From NCBI GenBank assembly GCA_032622095.1, contig CP136066.1, positions 131,533,917 through 131,597,916 of the forward strand: a stretch of DNA of 64,000 nucleotides, given 5' to 3'. A program made the translations under genes and the position numbers. Position 1 is the first letter of the stretch; every line of letters begins with the position of its first letter. Source of the stretch: Siphonodentalium dalli. Lineage: Eukaryota; Mollusca; Scaphopoda; Gadilida; Siphonodentaliidae. The notes beneath the pieces were generated by a model. It saw only the letters and a list, made by a program, of their open reading frames with translations. It did no database searches and was not told the origin of the DNA. This document shows positions 33,400 to 45,840 of the stretch, piece by piece.

Positions 33400-33705
33400 T
33401 GATGATCAATATACAGGGTTTTATAGAGAATTAAGTGCCGACAAATACCAAACATAACCACAAAAGTTTTATTCCCAAAATTTGGATAAACATACAGATG
33501 GATAATAAAAATGTCATTATACAATGTTTATGTACATGCAGTATGAGTTTTTCTTGTACTCGTCCAGGTTGTGGTGAAAAGTCATATTGGACTCGACACT
33601 GGCGTGTCTCGTCCAATATGACTTTTCACCACAACCTGGACTCGTACAAGAAAAATACATACTGTACACAACATTGTATAATAACTTTATAATATGTTAC
33701 TCATC
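33400..33705. mobile_element. near-perfect hairpin element
   Basis: The strong stem pairs 33511-33592 with 33610-33690: GTGAAAAGTCATATTGGAC faces GTCCAATATGACTTTTCAC across a loop of about 18 nt, and CTTGTACTCGTCCAGG faces CCTGGACTCGTACAAG. Weaker pairing continues outward (ATTATACAATGTT / AACATTGTATAAT). The word AGTCATATTGG also appears twice at 33190-33225. Transcription through it would give a long double-stranded RNA. No coding capacity. Confidence 0.75.
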
Positions 33706-34279
33706 TAATATATATAGTTTTTGTCAAATTATATGTATTTCATTCATGTTTGCAACTGCCCATTTGGGTGTATTTTGCATTAATATCTTATCTTATCTTA
33801 TCTATAACCCAGAAGGCTGTCTTCCTGTCGACCCCTAGCGTCGTCAATGGCTTCCCGGACAACGCACATTGAATTTGAACGTGTCCTCTACTCGTGCCAG
33901 TTATAATTTCTTCCGAAAATAGTGCATGCCAAATATAGTGTGTGAAACACGAATAATCATATGCGGATTTCCCCTTACCAATATGCACGTCTCCCTTATC
34001 CAACTCACCATATCTTGGCTATATGTATGACACATTATCACCATTGAATTTTCTTTGGAATCACAGCGAATTTAACGTTCACACGCTAACGATAACAATA
34101 CATAGTATCATCGAAGGTTACAGTTCAGTGTAACTAGTTCCGGTTTGTCTTTGTTCCGGCTGCTTTACCATACCATCTACCGACCCACATTTTAATTTTG
34201 TCGGTAAGTAATTGCCACATATAATTCCATGACAGATTAATGTCTAGGCACGTACGCCCACGAAGAGAACAACATTTAG

Positions 34280-34860
34280 AGCTATGGTAACTTAAGCGTT
34301 GGCGATGGGTATTGCTGCATGTTAAAATAGTCACATCCGTTAAAACCGCCATAAACAGAAATAATATTATATTATAGACAAACATCGTTCATATATACCA
34401 AACATATATATCGCGTAAATTGCATATTATTGTCATGTTAGTACTCCGTGGTTTGTAAACAAACGCCATATTATGTAAACAAACAGTACGTATTGAGTAA
34501 TTGATAAGCAAAACACTCAACACCGGGGAGACCACACTACAAAAGCTTAAACTTCAACGTACACAATAAAGGCACGGATGGCATTCGCGGTGGGTATTGC
34601 CGTTTAAATAGTCACATCCGTTAAAATCGCGATAATTAGAAAGAATATTAAAATATAGACATATTTGTTCTTATACCAATCATAAATATCGCGTAAATAG
34701 TATATTATTGCAAGTTCGTAGGCCGAGTTATGGAAAAAAAAGGCCAAATTGTGTTACAGTACAGTACGTAAAGAGTATGCTATAAATAAAACACCCAACA
34801 CCGGGGGAGCTTCACCCCACCAGTGAACTTTGGTTAAAACTGCGACCAAGTTGTTTACAA
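34280..34860 (+). repeat. two-copy direct repeat (family also at 45.85-46.3 kb)
   Basis: GCGATGGGTATTGC at 34301 and GCGGTGGGTATTGCCG at 34587 start matching blocks. Both continue with AATAGTCACATCCGTTAAAA, a C(C)GCGATAA block, TATAGACA...TTCTTATACCA and ATATCGCGTAAAT. Both end near 'CAACACCGGGG'. A third relative at 45850-46320 shares CATATATACCATGACCATCG, CGTAAACAG and the mirrored GATACCCACCGCC. Confidence 0.6.
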
Positions 34861-35154
34861 CATGCCGTTATAGTGCTCGCTAATCCTCGCCACTCAATAT
34901 TTTTGTGTTAAATGTGTCAATGTGAATCACTCTAATAAAAATCATTCCCAGATGTTGAGTGTTTTGCTTATTGCTCACCCTTTATGTGCTATATATAAAC
35001 AAACACTCGGCTCACTCAGATTGTTATTTGTGGATAATATCGCATTCATACTATCATTATACTATTCTATTAGTATATTTTTGAGGAAATGTTCTAATTT
35101 TGTAACTGTAATTTCTGAATGATAATCTATAACAAAAGCCTTCTGTGCCTTTAA

Positions 35155-36492
35155 ACTTTAAAGGGAGACTGTACGCCAATTTCAATAAATTATCGATAAT
35201 AACAACGATCTAATATCGATAATATATATGGAAGTATATTATTTTTCTTTTTTTCTCTATTATTATTATATTTCTTATGCTTAGCAATTTTATAACGCTT
35301 ATATATATCCACGGGGAAGACCGATGTGGATGCACACTGGTGGATGCACACTGGTATGGTAACGATGCACACCATTTAGTTGTACAAATCATGCTACATC
35401 TTGTCCAGGTGACTAGGTAGTTTAGTGCCTATTTGTTGATAATCGAACACGGCAACTTTTCCTATTTATTCGGAAGAGATTTCGCTAGAAGTTGACAATG
35501 GTCAATTTGTGAAATATCCAATTGATATTACTTTTATTCCTTTATCTCCGAACGAGTTCTGTAAAGTTTGTGACATGCGAAAGAAATTACTATAACTTGA
35601 GGGTACTTGATAACACAATCTGGTATTTCATGCATAATATGTTAAAACTAATTATTTCTCAATCCATTCCTGCAATTCTGAAGTCCTTATGACCAGTCGG
35701 AAATTAACAATAACACTTTGAATGTAGGTACCCACGAAATATTTGGATAACGATGCACACTGGTTATTTGGTTTCTGCGTGAATCCGTAACAATAACCAG
35801 TGTGCATCGTTACCCAAATATTTATTGGGTAACTACGTTCAAAGTGTTATTGTGATTTCACTCTTGTTGGACATCGGTTTTGCAGGAAGAGATTTAGAAA
35901 TGATCTGTGTCTTGGCATATTATTCGGAAAATACTAGATTGAGTTATCAAGTGGCCTCTAGTTTCACTACTTTCGTGCGAATGTCGCGAAATTGAGAGAA
36001 CTCGTTCGGAAATCTAGCAATACAAATAATATCAAGGCGATATTTGACGAACATTGAACGATGTCTTCTTCTAGCGAAATCGCTTCTGAAGAAATTGGAA
36101 AAGTTGAGATGTTATATAATCAACAAATAGTGCACTAAATGACATCGCCCAATAGATGGATCTATTGAGCCTCGCCCAACATATAGATGTTAAAATCCCC
36201 CTCACGGACATAAACAGTTTAAGCTATGACACTAGCTACATATTCTATATATGTCGACACAGGGCGTGAACTCAAGCCATTGAGTGACTTAAAATAAAAC
36301 TATTTATAAAACTATTATGCATATAATGTATAACAATTATTTGATACATTTGCCTGAAAACTGCAACAAAATATCTCGACGATGACGAGCGTTCTATTGT
36401 TGCATTAATAAAATAGAAATCTGGTTACATTATTATACGAAGCAGAGCAAATAGAAACCAACAACAACATTTTAATACAGTCTCCCTTTAAT
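35155..36492. mobile_element. TIR element (TTAA-flanked) enclosing a long palindrome
   Basis: The ends are TTAAAGGGAGACTGTA (about 35157) and TACAGTCTCCCTTTAA (about 36476-36491), which fit a 12-14-bp TIR with TTAA at both edges (piggyBac-like target). The middle, 35419-36143, is a foldback of about 725 bp. Stems include TTTAGTGC/GCACTAAA at the outside, GATTTCGCTAGAAG / CTTCTAGCGAAATC, CGAACGAGTTCT/AGAACTCGTTCG, ATAACACTTTGAA/TTCAAAGTGTTAT and GATGCACACTGGTTATT / AATAACCAGTGTGCATC around a loop near 35786. A partial GGATGCACACTGGT duplication lies at 35327-35352. No protein is encoded. Confidence 0.75.
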
Positions 36493-36641
36493 TCCACTGT
36501 TAATTGAAGTTATTAGACCCTAATCATGCATCAATCGTTTCAACGCTTGAATAACTTACCAAAAACGTAATATTTTTCAGTTCATGTACAGACATGTCAG
36601 GATAACAAGAGACTACAAGCGGCTCCATGCATGTGCACGCA

Positions 36642-36659
36642 GGGGGGGGGGGGGGGGGG
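36642..36659 (+). repeat. G18 homopolymer
   Basis: Eighteen consecutive G bases. Similar tracts are G17 at 43779-43795 and C13 at 44442-44454. Assembly lengths of such tracts are unreliable. Confidence 0.9.
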
Positions 36660-36947
36660 CACTGTCCGGACATGCTGCACGGTCGTTGTTGTTTTGTTTT
36701 TGTTTTTGTGTTTTAAGTGGAGGTGTTCGTTGAATATTGTATAACCAACCAGTCTGTTGTTTTTCGATGGACATATATATACCCCGAAAACATCTCAACG
36801 ATAATTTATTCCGGAACGATTCATCCATTGTGAACCATGCTGGGAACTGAAATTATAGGAAATAATTATAGCTTCCGATGTTATTAGCCCGCGATAGTAT
36901 CTCCACAACAATCGCTGTTGAATAGGGCTCTGTATTTTATGTATTTA

Positions 36948-37667
36948 CACTCTGAGAAATATTTGAAATTAAATGGTTTTCTATCGGTTCTTCAGCTTGT
37001 CCCGTATATGGAAAAAAAATAGAGAACCTCATGATTATGATTAATTGGAAACAGCAACGAATCAAATGGTTCAGCATTATTTTGTCCCGTGTTTGGAATT
37101 ATGAAGTTCTGAACACTAAATGTTGGTTCTTGATAGAGAATCAAAATAGAATAAAATGATTCATATTCGGACCTATAATTTTAGAATCGAAAGTCAAGAA
37201 CAAGTCAGAATAGAATTTTGACCCTTATATGGAACCATTTGGTTCTGACACTTAATTTTGGTTCTTGGTAGAGAACCAACATAGCATCAAATGAACCAAT
37301 AGTACTGAAATTGCGTCTCGTATTTCGTTTAGGTTTTAGGTTTTGAACACTAAATTTAGTTCAAGATAGAACTAGCAATGGAATCAATAGTTCCTTTGGG
37401 TTCCCCATTTGATTCACCAAATGTCTTCTAGAAAATAATTATGTGTTTGATGTGTCGTTTCAGAATGCTCTATTGGTTCGTAAATACGTTATACTGTTTA
37501 AACTTGATATCACATGATGTTGGTTCACTGCATAGACCACAAAGACGTTCTGATGTCTGAGGAAATGTCAAATTATATTTATAAAATTAATATTTCATAC
37601 TTTGTTTCTCCTATTTATGAGATCAGAAATATAGTTTGGTTCTCCGGGGAACTTTTCTCTCAGAGTG
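36948..37667. mobile_element. TIR element with inverted GGTTCT/AGAACC motifs
   Basis: CACTCTGAGA at 36948 pairs with TCTCAGAGTG ending at 37667. Inside and just beyond (to about 37875), phrases such as TTTGGTTCTTGG...GAGAACCAA recur at least five times, each itself an imperfect inverted repeat. This gives a string of small hairpins. No coding capacity. Confidence 0.5.
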
Positions 37668-38057
37668 AATAGGTTCTGGACAATACAATTTGGTTCTAGG
37701 TGATGAACCAAACAGAGAAGAATCAAATGATTCTTCATTCGGAACCAATGCTCAGAACCAATGGTTCTTGACACTAAGTTTGGTTCTTGGCGGAGAACCA
37801 AGAGATATTAGACGATTTCATTTTGAATCAAATCTAAGAACCAATTCAGAATCAGTAGGGTCTAGTCTCAATGTGTTTGTTCTTCATCGAAATTTATACA
37901 GGAAACAAACGACGAAAGGTTATCAGTCACTGCTCTACCTCTTAGTTGCCCCACATAACACAGAGTCCATAGTGGGGACCGCGAATTTTCAGTACAAATT
38001 TCTTAAAAGTTGAAATAACTGAACAAGTAATTGGCAAAATTAGCAGGATATGAATTA

Positions 38058-38500
38058 AAGTGCCAATGCCACTGTAGCTCACCTTGAAGAGTGGATAATT
38101 ACTTGTGTAACAGTCAATGTGGTGATTAGGAATGCGGACAGTTAAATGTCTAAGTAATACTAGATGTGAACATGAAGATATATATATAAATTAAAATCCA
38201 AGATGGCCGTTGGCGGTCATGTTATTCAACGAAATTCGGGGGGAAAATGATGGTGTCCATCTAGAGGTCACCCCGATGATCCATATGCAGTTTGGTGATG
38301 ATCGGATGATGGATGTAGTATTTAGGGTGTGCCAAAGGATTTAGTCATGCGAAGAGTAAAATCAAAGATGGCTGCTGGCGGCCATGTTTTTCAACGAAAT
38401 TCGGAAAACAGTTTATGGCTCCCATCTAGAGGTCACCCCGAATATCAGTATGATGTTTGGTGCTGATCGGATGAAGGAAGCGGTCGGTATGGTGTGCCAA
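38058..38500 (+). mobile_element. truncated AAGATGGC TIR family (copy 4)
   Basis: The left terminus AAAGTGCCAATGCCACTG then TAGCTCACCTTGA is followed by two units carrying AAGATGGCCGTTGGCGGTC (38200) and AAGATGGCTGCTGGCGGCC (38367). The phrase GGATTTAGTCATGCGAAGAG lies between them. No right terminus was found. Confidence 0.65.
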
Positions 38501-38583
38501 TGTGACACTCCACAGTTTATGCAGGGATTGTTGCAGGAATAAGGGGAGGGGCATCAATTCATTGAATACGATAAATTGCATTT

Positions 38584-38940
38584 TTAAGGAGCCACAAAAC
38601 GACACGGTCTATTGATAATATACCAAATTACAGTTGGCGTCAAGTATGGCATCGAACAGGATTTTGCACAGGAGACGCCAATCAATTGTTCTGTTGATCT
38701 GACAAAGAAACGGAGGTATCTCGACGTGGCAAGGAAACGACGGTACCTGGAATGTGATGACACTGGTGACTGCAATGTTCGATGCAGTCGACCACAGATG
38801 ACATGCAAGCAGATTAACATTGATGATGTATCGAGTGTATTGTAATTTAATATCATGTGCCAACATAGTGAAGTAACTTTGCCACTTCGGTTAATCCCGA
38901 GTAAATGTGACGATTCCATGAACTTTTCTTCTGCATGCAT
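38584..38940. other. unidentified open frames on both strands
   Basis: The minus strand (38584-38940, 118 codons) and plus strand (38612-38845, 77 codons) are both open. The plus frame has a basic stretch (KKRRYLDVARKRRYLECDD) from a short internal duplication. No domain was recognised and neither is supported as a gene. The sequence from 38502 to 39250 otherwise holds nothing identifiable. Confidence 0.2.
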
Positions 38941-39841
38941 TAATCAAGGTGGTAGTGGTCAGCAACAAAGGTCGGTGCCAAAACAACACTAGACTTTGTG
39001 CTACTTTATAACAGCAAGGTTGCGCGAGTGATTGAACTGCGTGTGCGACTGAAGCAGTTCATTTATAACAGCTGAAATTGTGTAGTCATTGAGTGAATCA
39101 GTTGTTCCTGGTCTGATCAAATATATCCTATATTCCAGAATTTCTCCGGTCGTCCCTATGCGGACATCTTTAGTGCCATATTTGATCAATAACACACAGG
39201 TTATTGTAGCAGTGGTTTTATATCGGTGGACATACATTAGAGTGCTCATGAATTACCAGATATCCCAATGGTAAAATCAGGCGGCCGTCAGCTTAAATAT
39301 CTCGAAATGCCAATGGTTTACAGGTAGATATTGGGATTCAGGATGAAAAATTACGACATCAATATAAGTTTCATAAGTACTTCTTCTGGATGCCATACTA
39401 AAAGTCAATATGTGTAACGACGTAAGCTGGCGAACGAACCATTGAAGCAGTTCAAAGCTGAGTAAGCATGCGAGAGGACTATAAGCTAAAAACCCTAATC
39501 GAGCAGATCTGGCTATAATTCCTGGTTAATAGTGTGAATATTTCCATACATCGATCAAGTCAAGAGATGATTCTTTCGGTCTGTTATTTCCCTACAATAC
39601 ACAATTGTATATAAACAAAAAACGAAACAAACATAAAGATTTCGCAAAATTACAAATCAAGTAAACAGTTGTGAATATATATAGACTGGATCATTCAACG
39701 GACGATATGGCAAGCTTACATTATATTATCCGTTAACTGTAATCGTAATTGTTCAAAACATCTCAATTGCAGCACGCGATGTGCATGCATAAATGTCATA
39801 ATTCTCTCCCGTATACGGGCCCGGGACTCGCGGAATACATA

Positions 39842-40306
39842 CTAATGGTTAGAAGGAACCAAATGTTTTCCATAGGCCACAGTGTTAACGTTTGACCACG
39901 CCCACGCTAAATTTTCGAGTTCCGAAGTGCACGATGCATGCGTTCGTAAAGACCAACCCTTTCGTCATCTGTTCGCACATAGGAGTACCTTTCGAGCCAC
40001 GCCTTTTTCAAAAACCAGCATACGTTTTCCACACTACCCCACTTTTTGCACAGAATTTGACAGTCTGACAAAAGCCAATACACAGCCTCAATATCCCGCC
40101 ATTGTTTGGACACGAACGCATTTCAGACTAGGAAACGCCCACGTTTTTACATGCTATGGGTATTATATTTCTTGAATTTGTAAAATTATTTGACATATTA
40201 TACGCCAATCGCTAGCCAGAATTTTTTTTAACTCGTATTATACGAGATACCCTGTAAAAACGAAATGGACGTAATTCTACTTATTTAGTTCCTTCTAACC
40301 TTAATG
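39842..40306. mobile_element. ~465-bp TIR element
   Basis: CTAATGGTTAGAAGGAAC then CAAAT at the left is inverted as ATTTAGTTCCTTCTAACC then TTAATG at the right. The interior carries frames on both strands (39882-40175 +, 39907-40113 -) without recognisable homology. The minus frame (WRDIEAVYWLL...YERMHRALRNSK) is protein-like but unidentified. Confidence 0.55.
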
Positions 40307-40398
40307 GGCGTAAAGGCTTATCGCTCCCAACCCGAATGGATCCTACTTCAGCTATAGTCTATACTAGTGTATATATTATATATATAACGAATGGCTTA

Positions 40399-40515
40399 AT
40401 TGGAGTTGACTAGCCAAAATAGAGGTCCGAGAGGAGGAATATTCCACGAGCCGCATGCGAGTGGACTATTCCTCCCCGAGGACCACTATTTTGGCATAGT
40501 CAACGACAAGTAATT
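40399..40515. mobile_element. 117-bp hairpin MITE
   Basis: GAGTTGACTAGCCAAAATAG and GGAGGAATATTCCAC on the left pair with GTGGACTATTCCTCC and CTATTTTGGCATAGTCAAC on the right, around GAGCCGCATGCGA. AATT lies at both outer ends. It is a compact, nearly complete palindrome. Confidence 0.75.
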
Positions 40516-41047
40516 CCTCATTTAATATAGTATATCGAACAATGGTGTCAATTCTCTCTTTTATTTACCGTGAATTTTGGAAATCGGTCTCAGATTTTAC
40601 AATTTACGGCAATGTTTTGACGATAGCAGGGGAGCATAACTATGTTATTAGTTACATCTAACAGCATCTCTTCATGATTCGTGCATTTATTTCTATAAAT
40701 ACGTCATTAGCAAAGACAATTTGGCGAAATTTTAGAAGTTAACTTGCTTAACTTCGATTAAAACGGAAAAGGATGTTATAAATAACGTCCACTGGCATTA
40801 CAAAATTAGGACTGGCAACTTGCCAACTAAACGGACAAACTATTAAATATTGTCTAGCTATGATCGGACGTTTGTAATATCATTACAATTCACCAATAAA
40901 TCTAATGATATACCGATATTGCAACAAGTATCGTACAAGTAGGTTCAGTTTAAGATTGGCCGTATCTTCAGGCGGCAACCATATTTCAGAAATTAGTTTG
41001 TTACTATAAATAGAAAAAGAATAGCAGGAATGGTACTGGGGTACTAT

Positions 41048-41173
41048 CGTAAAATAGTATAGCTGTGTGCAGCCAATCAGAATGCGAGAATGTCACGTGA
41101 GATATAATATCGTAAAATAATACAGCAGTGTGCAGCCAATCAGAATGCGAGAAAGTCACATGAGATATAATAC
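41048..41173 (+). repeat. 63-bp tandem duplication
   Basis: Two copies of a unit starting CGTAAAATA and containing GTGTGCAGCCAATCAGAATG then CGAGAA, followed by TCAC(G/A)TGAGATATAATA. The CCAATCA word resembles a CCAAT box, but no transcript evidence exists. Confidence 0.75.
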
Positions 41174-41189
41174 TAAAAAATATGATATG

Positions 41190-41450
41190 TATGTCTGTCT
41201 GTTCGCGATTTTATTTGCTCCGAGATCCCTGGACCGATTTCAACTGAATTTGGTGTCGTGACCCGGCGTTAGTTTTTTCTATATTATGATTAATATTTTT
41301 TTTCCTCAATTGAGCAAGGAGTTCAATTTAAAAAAAACAATTTAGCAATTAAATTTTGTTTTAAAACTAATATTTGTTTTATTTATTTTTTAATCTAAAT
41401 ATTTAAAAAATCAAAATGAAAAGTGGAACAAAAGAGCTGCAGACCCCTTT
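41190..41450 (+). repeat. dispersed repeat fragment shared with 48.63-48.78 kb and 61.55 kb
   Basis: GATCCCTGGACCGATTTCAAC and CGGCGTTAG reappear near 48643 (GACCCCTGGACCAATTTCAAC and GGCGTTAGATT). Both are followed by low-complexity A/T and a near-palindromic TTGA(G/C)CAAGGAGTTCAATT word. The same word recurs in degenerate form near 57935 and 61558. Related to the Helitron body. Confidence 0.5.
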
Positions 41451-42229
41451 ATGTGGGGGGTGCTGACCCATACTCCGAATAGAGCGTCCCGAGCCTGTTT
41501 GGGCTAGTCCTCCATAACCATCATGTATTATTACACAACCCAGCCGATTCGCTGACTCTCTGTGCAAATATTTGCATCGATCTCAGTGTAGTATATATAT
41601 ATATATGCCTTTCAGTGAAATTTGCTTCTTCATTTTTTTTGGGTCGAAATAGAAACATGAATCCATACTTTCTGCAATAAAATCATTTTTAAAAGGAATA
41701 TATGTCAATAGTTTTCAATTTATCAGTTAGACGCGATGTCCAGTTCGTCTGGTGGCGAAGTGAGTTCATCTTTAAAGCAGAAAAATATCGTACACGAAGT
41801 CATAGGGACGGGTAATATTTTCCCAACATGGGCATTTCTGTGCGTTTTACGCCTTTGTTGTAAATATGGTGCATTTATCAATATATCGACTTAGTTTTTC
41901 ATTCTGGCGAGAAGTTCCATTGCATGATCAGATATATTGTCAGAAACTGACGAGTGGTGAATGTTTTACCTGTAAATACAAATATTCTGTAGTTGTTACG
42001 TCCTAGTGACAAAAGCTGGCTTTTACAGGACACATATTATTTACTAATTTGTAAGAACAAATTTGTGTCAAATAGCACATGCAGTGGTTTCACATTACAG
42101 GGAAATTAAGCCGTACACTAAATTATGAATATACAAACATATTATTAATAGCTTAATAGTTAACTATTATCGTCTCCCGACCATACCATTTCGTCCTAAT
42201 AGGGGCACGGCGACGGGAGGGGTGACAGG

Positions 42230-42720
42230 TGGGGTGTTGGATGGCTTGGTGGCTGCCCCCAACTTTGTTCAAAATAACAGTTGGAAATTTCATACCGATA
42301 TAGGCTGACACAAACATTTTACACCACGTACAAGCTCATAATTTCACAACCAATAATAAGTGAGAAATGTGTTTGGAGACCATATAGTCTGAATCTCTAG
42401 CATATTTTCCACTTTTGGTGAAAAATATGGTCTAAATGGCCACCAGATAGAACTTATCCAAACTATTGTCGGTATCAGGTTAGAAATTTTAACAGATGGA
42501 AAGCTTGAGGTACCACCTGGAACTTCAAACCCAATGGGTGAAAAATTAATTTTGCAAAACTGGGAGCTTGGTCTTGTTCTATGGGTGCAGTTGGAAAATT
42601 AAAGGTAGACAGCCCATGGACACTGTCTAGGCACGTCCCAGTGTCCGAATATGTTGTTACTTTTTCAGTTGATGGGAGGGGTGTCCACATCTAAATTTCA
42701 TTTGCACCCGATATGCTACG
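42230..42720 (+). repeat. GTTGGAAATTTC-family repeat copy
   Basis: It contains AACAGTTGGAAATTTCATAC, then a 'CACTTTTGGTGAAAAATATGG' type block, then GGAAAGCTTGAGGTACCACC. The same order occurs at about 24820-25010 and 44500-44720. The minus frame at 42475-42690 is not considered real. Confidence 0.55.
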
Positions 42721-43128
42721 AGTTTTAGGGATATAAATTATTGTTATACCTTAGACTGGTCGAGGGATAAAACCCCTAAAACGTAGACAAAATAGCCCAC
42801 CACTCTGCTCCCATTCACCCGTCCCGTTGTCTGAATACCCGATATTATGAAACGATGAGCTAACAAAATCTCGCTAATTTCACAAAGATTAACTATTGAT
42901 TATTTAAACTGCTAACAGACGACACGTCGCCTGTGAGTGATTCACAATATATTGACTCACGGCATGCCTCCGTTACACAAGGATTAACCAATCATAAGTT
43001 GAGAGGTTGGTCGCTTATCAGAGCTATCCAATCGGTACACGGATATCAAAGTTGATGACCACTTGTCTCCGCAAAGTTAACCAATAAATTGTTTGTTTGT
43101 AAATTGTGCATAAGTACAAATCTTTGTC

Positions 43129-43155
43129 ATATATATATATATATATATATATATT
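43129..43155. repeat. (TA)n microsatellite
   Basis: A run of alternating A/T of about 27 bp within unassigned AT-rich sequence. Confidence 0.85.
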
Positions 43156-43739
43156 GCGCCATCCAATGATTTCCAACCGATCCACCCCTTAACATACCAT
43201 ATCGAGGCAGGGATGTGGTTGTTTGGGGCTCAGTTTTGTGAGGGGGTGTCCACCATATAATATGGAATCAGGGACGTGGTAAGGTTCTCAGTTCTCAGAT
43301 ATAGGTTACTACAACTAAGAAAACAGGTTAAACGCAGTATATATATATACCCGGCAAATCCCACAAACTTCACTCACCGTTTTCAATTTTTCGAGATATC
43401 GTTGATTATGCTAAGTACATGTAACATGCTAATGTTGGCTATATAATCCCTCATGTTATCTGTTACACTCAGTATGGACAGTCCGTGTACTGGTATATAT
43501 CACCAACGCTTGTCAGAGACGTGGTGACATATATAGGGTTTGGTGGCGACTCATTTGATTTGCACCCACACCAGTTGGGCTTTGATTTTCCTACCCGGCC
43601 CGGGGGACTCGGGGAGAAACAGAATGGGGCCATGGGCCGACCATTTGTGGAAACAATATTGAGATCTGAACCTGCAAATTATAATACTAAAATATATTGG
43701 TCTAACTGCAGTAAAATTCACCCCTCTGATTTTGGTTTT

Positions 43740-45070
43740 CTTAAATTTTGATTTGTTTAGCAGTTTTTGACTGGCCACGGGGGGGGGGGGGGGGGTCAGG
43801 AGAACAGTTTGAAATCTGAACTTGAAACTTGCAAAATTCTAGCTTCTGGATTGGTATTATAAGCTTTCCATGGGGTGTAAATTTCCAACCTGATACCCAC
43901 AAGGTTGGAAAATTTCTAAATGATGGCCACTCCAACCCAAAGTAGGGAAATATGCAAATGTTGGTCAAAAACCAACACATTTCCCACTAATAAATTGTTG
44001 GATAATCAAACTACGAGAACAATTTCAACCTATTGTAGTTGTGAAGTATCCAACTATAATGATTTGTCATGTATGAAATTACCAACCTTTGAACATGTTG
44101 ACCAAATTCTGTTTGGGTGAGACACCCAACCGACTTATCGCGACCTCCCTGTGGGCTGCCCAGGAAATTTCCAGCTGATTAGACATTCTGACAAGGGGTG
44201 AAACGTATTTCATGCGTATTTCATAGATCGCTATATGCTCGGGTTTAAGGGTGTGAAAAAACTGAAAATTTATATTGGACACCCCATGCGAAGACATTGT
44301 AGTGACGTTCCTTAAAGGCCCACTTAATTTTCGAATGACGAGATTACATTATACACAACATATCCCATATTATATACCATTTGGAAGAGGAGCCAAAAAT
44401 ATATATATTCCACGAGAATATGGAACAGCTGTGTCTCACCACCCCCCCCCCCCCAACTTAGGTCAAATTGTTCAACAGTTGGAAATTTCATACCTGACAC
44501 AACATTAGTTGGAAATTTCACACCAACAATAGGTTGAAAATGTTCAAACAATTTAATAGGGGAATTTATTGTTTTGGACCAATATTTGCATATTTTCCTT
44601 CTTTTGGTAAACATTTTGGACTGAAATGGCCATCAGTTTAGAAATTTTCCAACCTTACTAGAGGTGTCAGGTTGGAATTTCCAACACTTGGAAAGCTTGT
44701 GTCCTGGTTCCTCCCCGTGGCCAGTCAAAAACTTCTAGTTAATTTAATAAAATAATATTTTCCTACATTTGGTCAAAATTGTCACTGAATAACTCTATGA
44801 ATGCTTGAGGCTAGTCTAGCTAGATGCTAGGATTTTGCGATTTTCTTGTTCAGATTTCAAAAATTTCGCACACCTGGTGTGTCCTGGTCCCTCCCCGTGG
44901 CCAATAAAAAAACTGCTAATTAGTTTAAGAAAATAATATTTTACTACATTTGGTTAAAATTGTTGACTGAAAATATCCAACTAAGGGAGAGTATGAGGTT
45001 TGAAATTTCCAACACTTGGAAAGCTTGAGGGCAGTCTAGATGCTAGGATTTTGCCATTTTTCTTGTTTAG
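43740..45070. repeat. inverted pair of GTTGGAAATTTC-family repeats
   Basis: 43740-44060 carries the family on the minus strand (GACTGGCCACGGGG, AAATTTCCAACCTG, AACAATTTCAACCTATTG). 44450-44750 carries it on the plus strand (GTTGGAAATTTCATACC, GGAAAGCTTG, CCCGTGGCCAGTC). A further plus copy, 44880-45070, repeats TCCCTCCCCGTGGCCA and AATTTCCAACACTTGGAAAG. The two opposed copies could form a stem of about 300 bp around a loop of about 400 bp. Confidence 0.6.
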
Positions 45071-45079
45071 TTTTCAAAA

Positions 45080-45840
45080 TTTTCTCACACCGGGCCGAAC
45101 AACAATGATCCTGGTTTATTGCCCGTAGTCGTGTGCATTTGTCTGGAGTTAGACCACTAGATGTTAGGATTTGTGCAATTTTCAGGTTAAAAAGATATGA
45201 ATATTATCATACCGGGTAGATAGAACCATGGTTTATAAATAGGCTAATAGGCCTGTGAACACTTAGGTGCAAGGAGGGAATGAACTTATGCAAAACCTTT
45301 GGTCTGATTCAAGGGCTATTCTGGTTTGATTCAAGGGGGTGCAATATTATCTGATGACTCTTAAAAAAGCAAGAATTGTATAATTTGTAGTTATACGATA
45401 TAAGTATATTCGATAAGATGATTCGGTTTCATTGTCGCGTAAGGGAATACTCGAGTGGGAACGAGTCATAAAGTCTGTAAACATAAACATGATTATAACA
45501 AATCGTTCTGCATGTGTGATCTATATAAAAACTCCAAGCATGTTAATACTAAACGAATATCCGGTTAGATGCATGCATACGAACGACAGCATTCACGTGC
45601 GTGTGGTCAAGGCATCGCGTTATCGTTCATTCACCTTTTTGAGATCGCAAATCTGAACGCTGAGATGGATGTTCAATTAATTTCAATTGAAATACATTCA
45701 TAATAGATATGTACACAACATTTCGAATATGTTATGGATTCATATTTCAGATGACATTCGCAGTCCAATTGGTCAGTCTCAGATACACATAAAAACACTC
45801 GAAAACTCATCAAAACTCCTTAAAGGCACGTGCGGCCTTT
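45080..45840. other. intergenic stretch, nothing recognised
   Basis: No repeat or coding signal was identified. The plus frame 45432-45656 has no recognisable domain. Confidence 0.35.

Noticed and set aside
33788-34003. 71-aa minus frame (MDKGDVHIGKGKSAYDYS...) upstream of the TM1 exon as the missing GLUT start exon
   Set aside because: It has no donor at the required phase-0 position with GLUT-like sequence, and no similarity to class I N-termini. The start exon remains unlocated.
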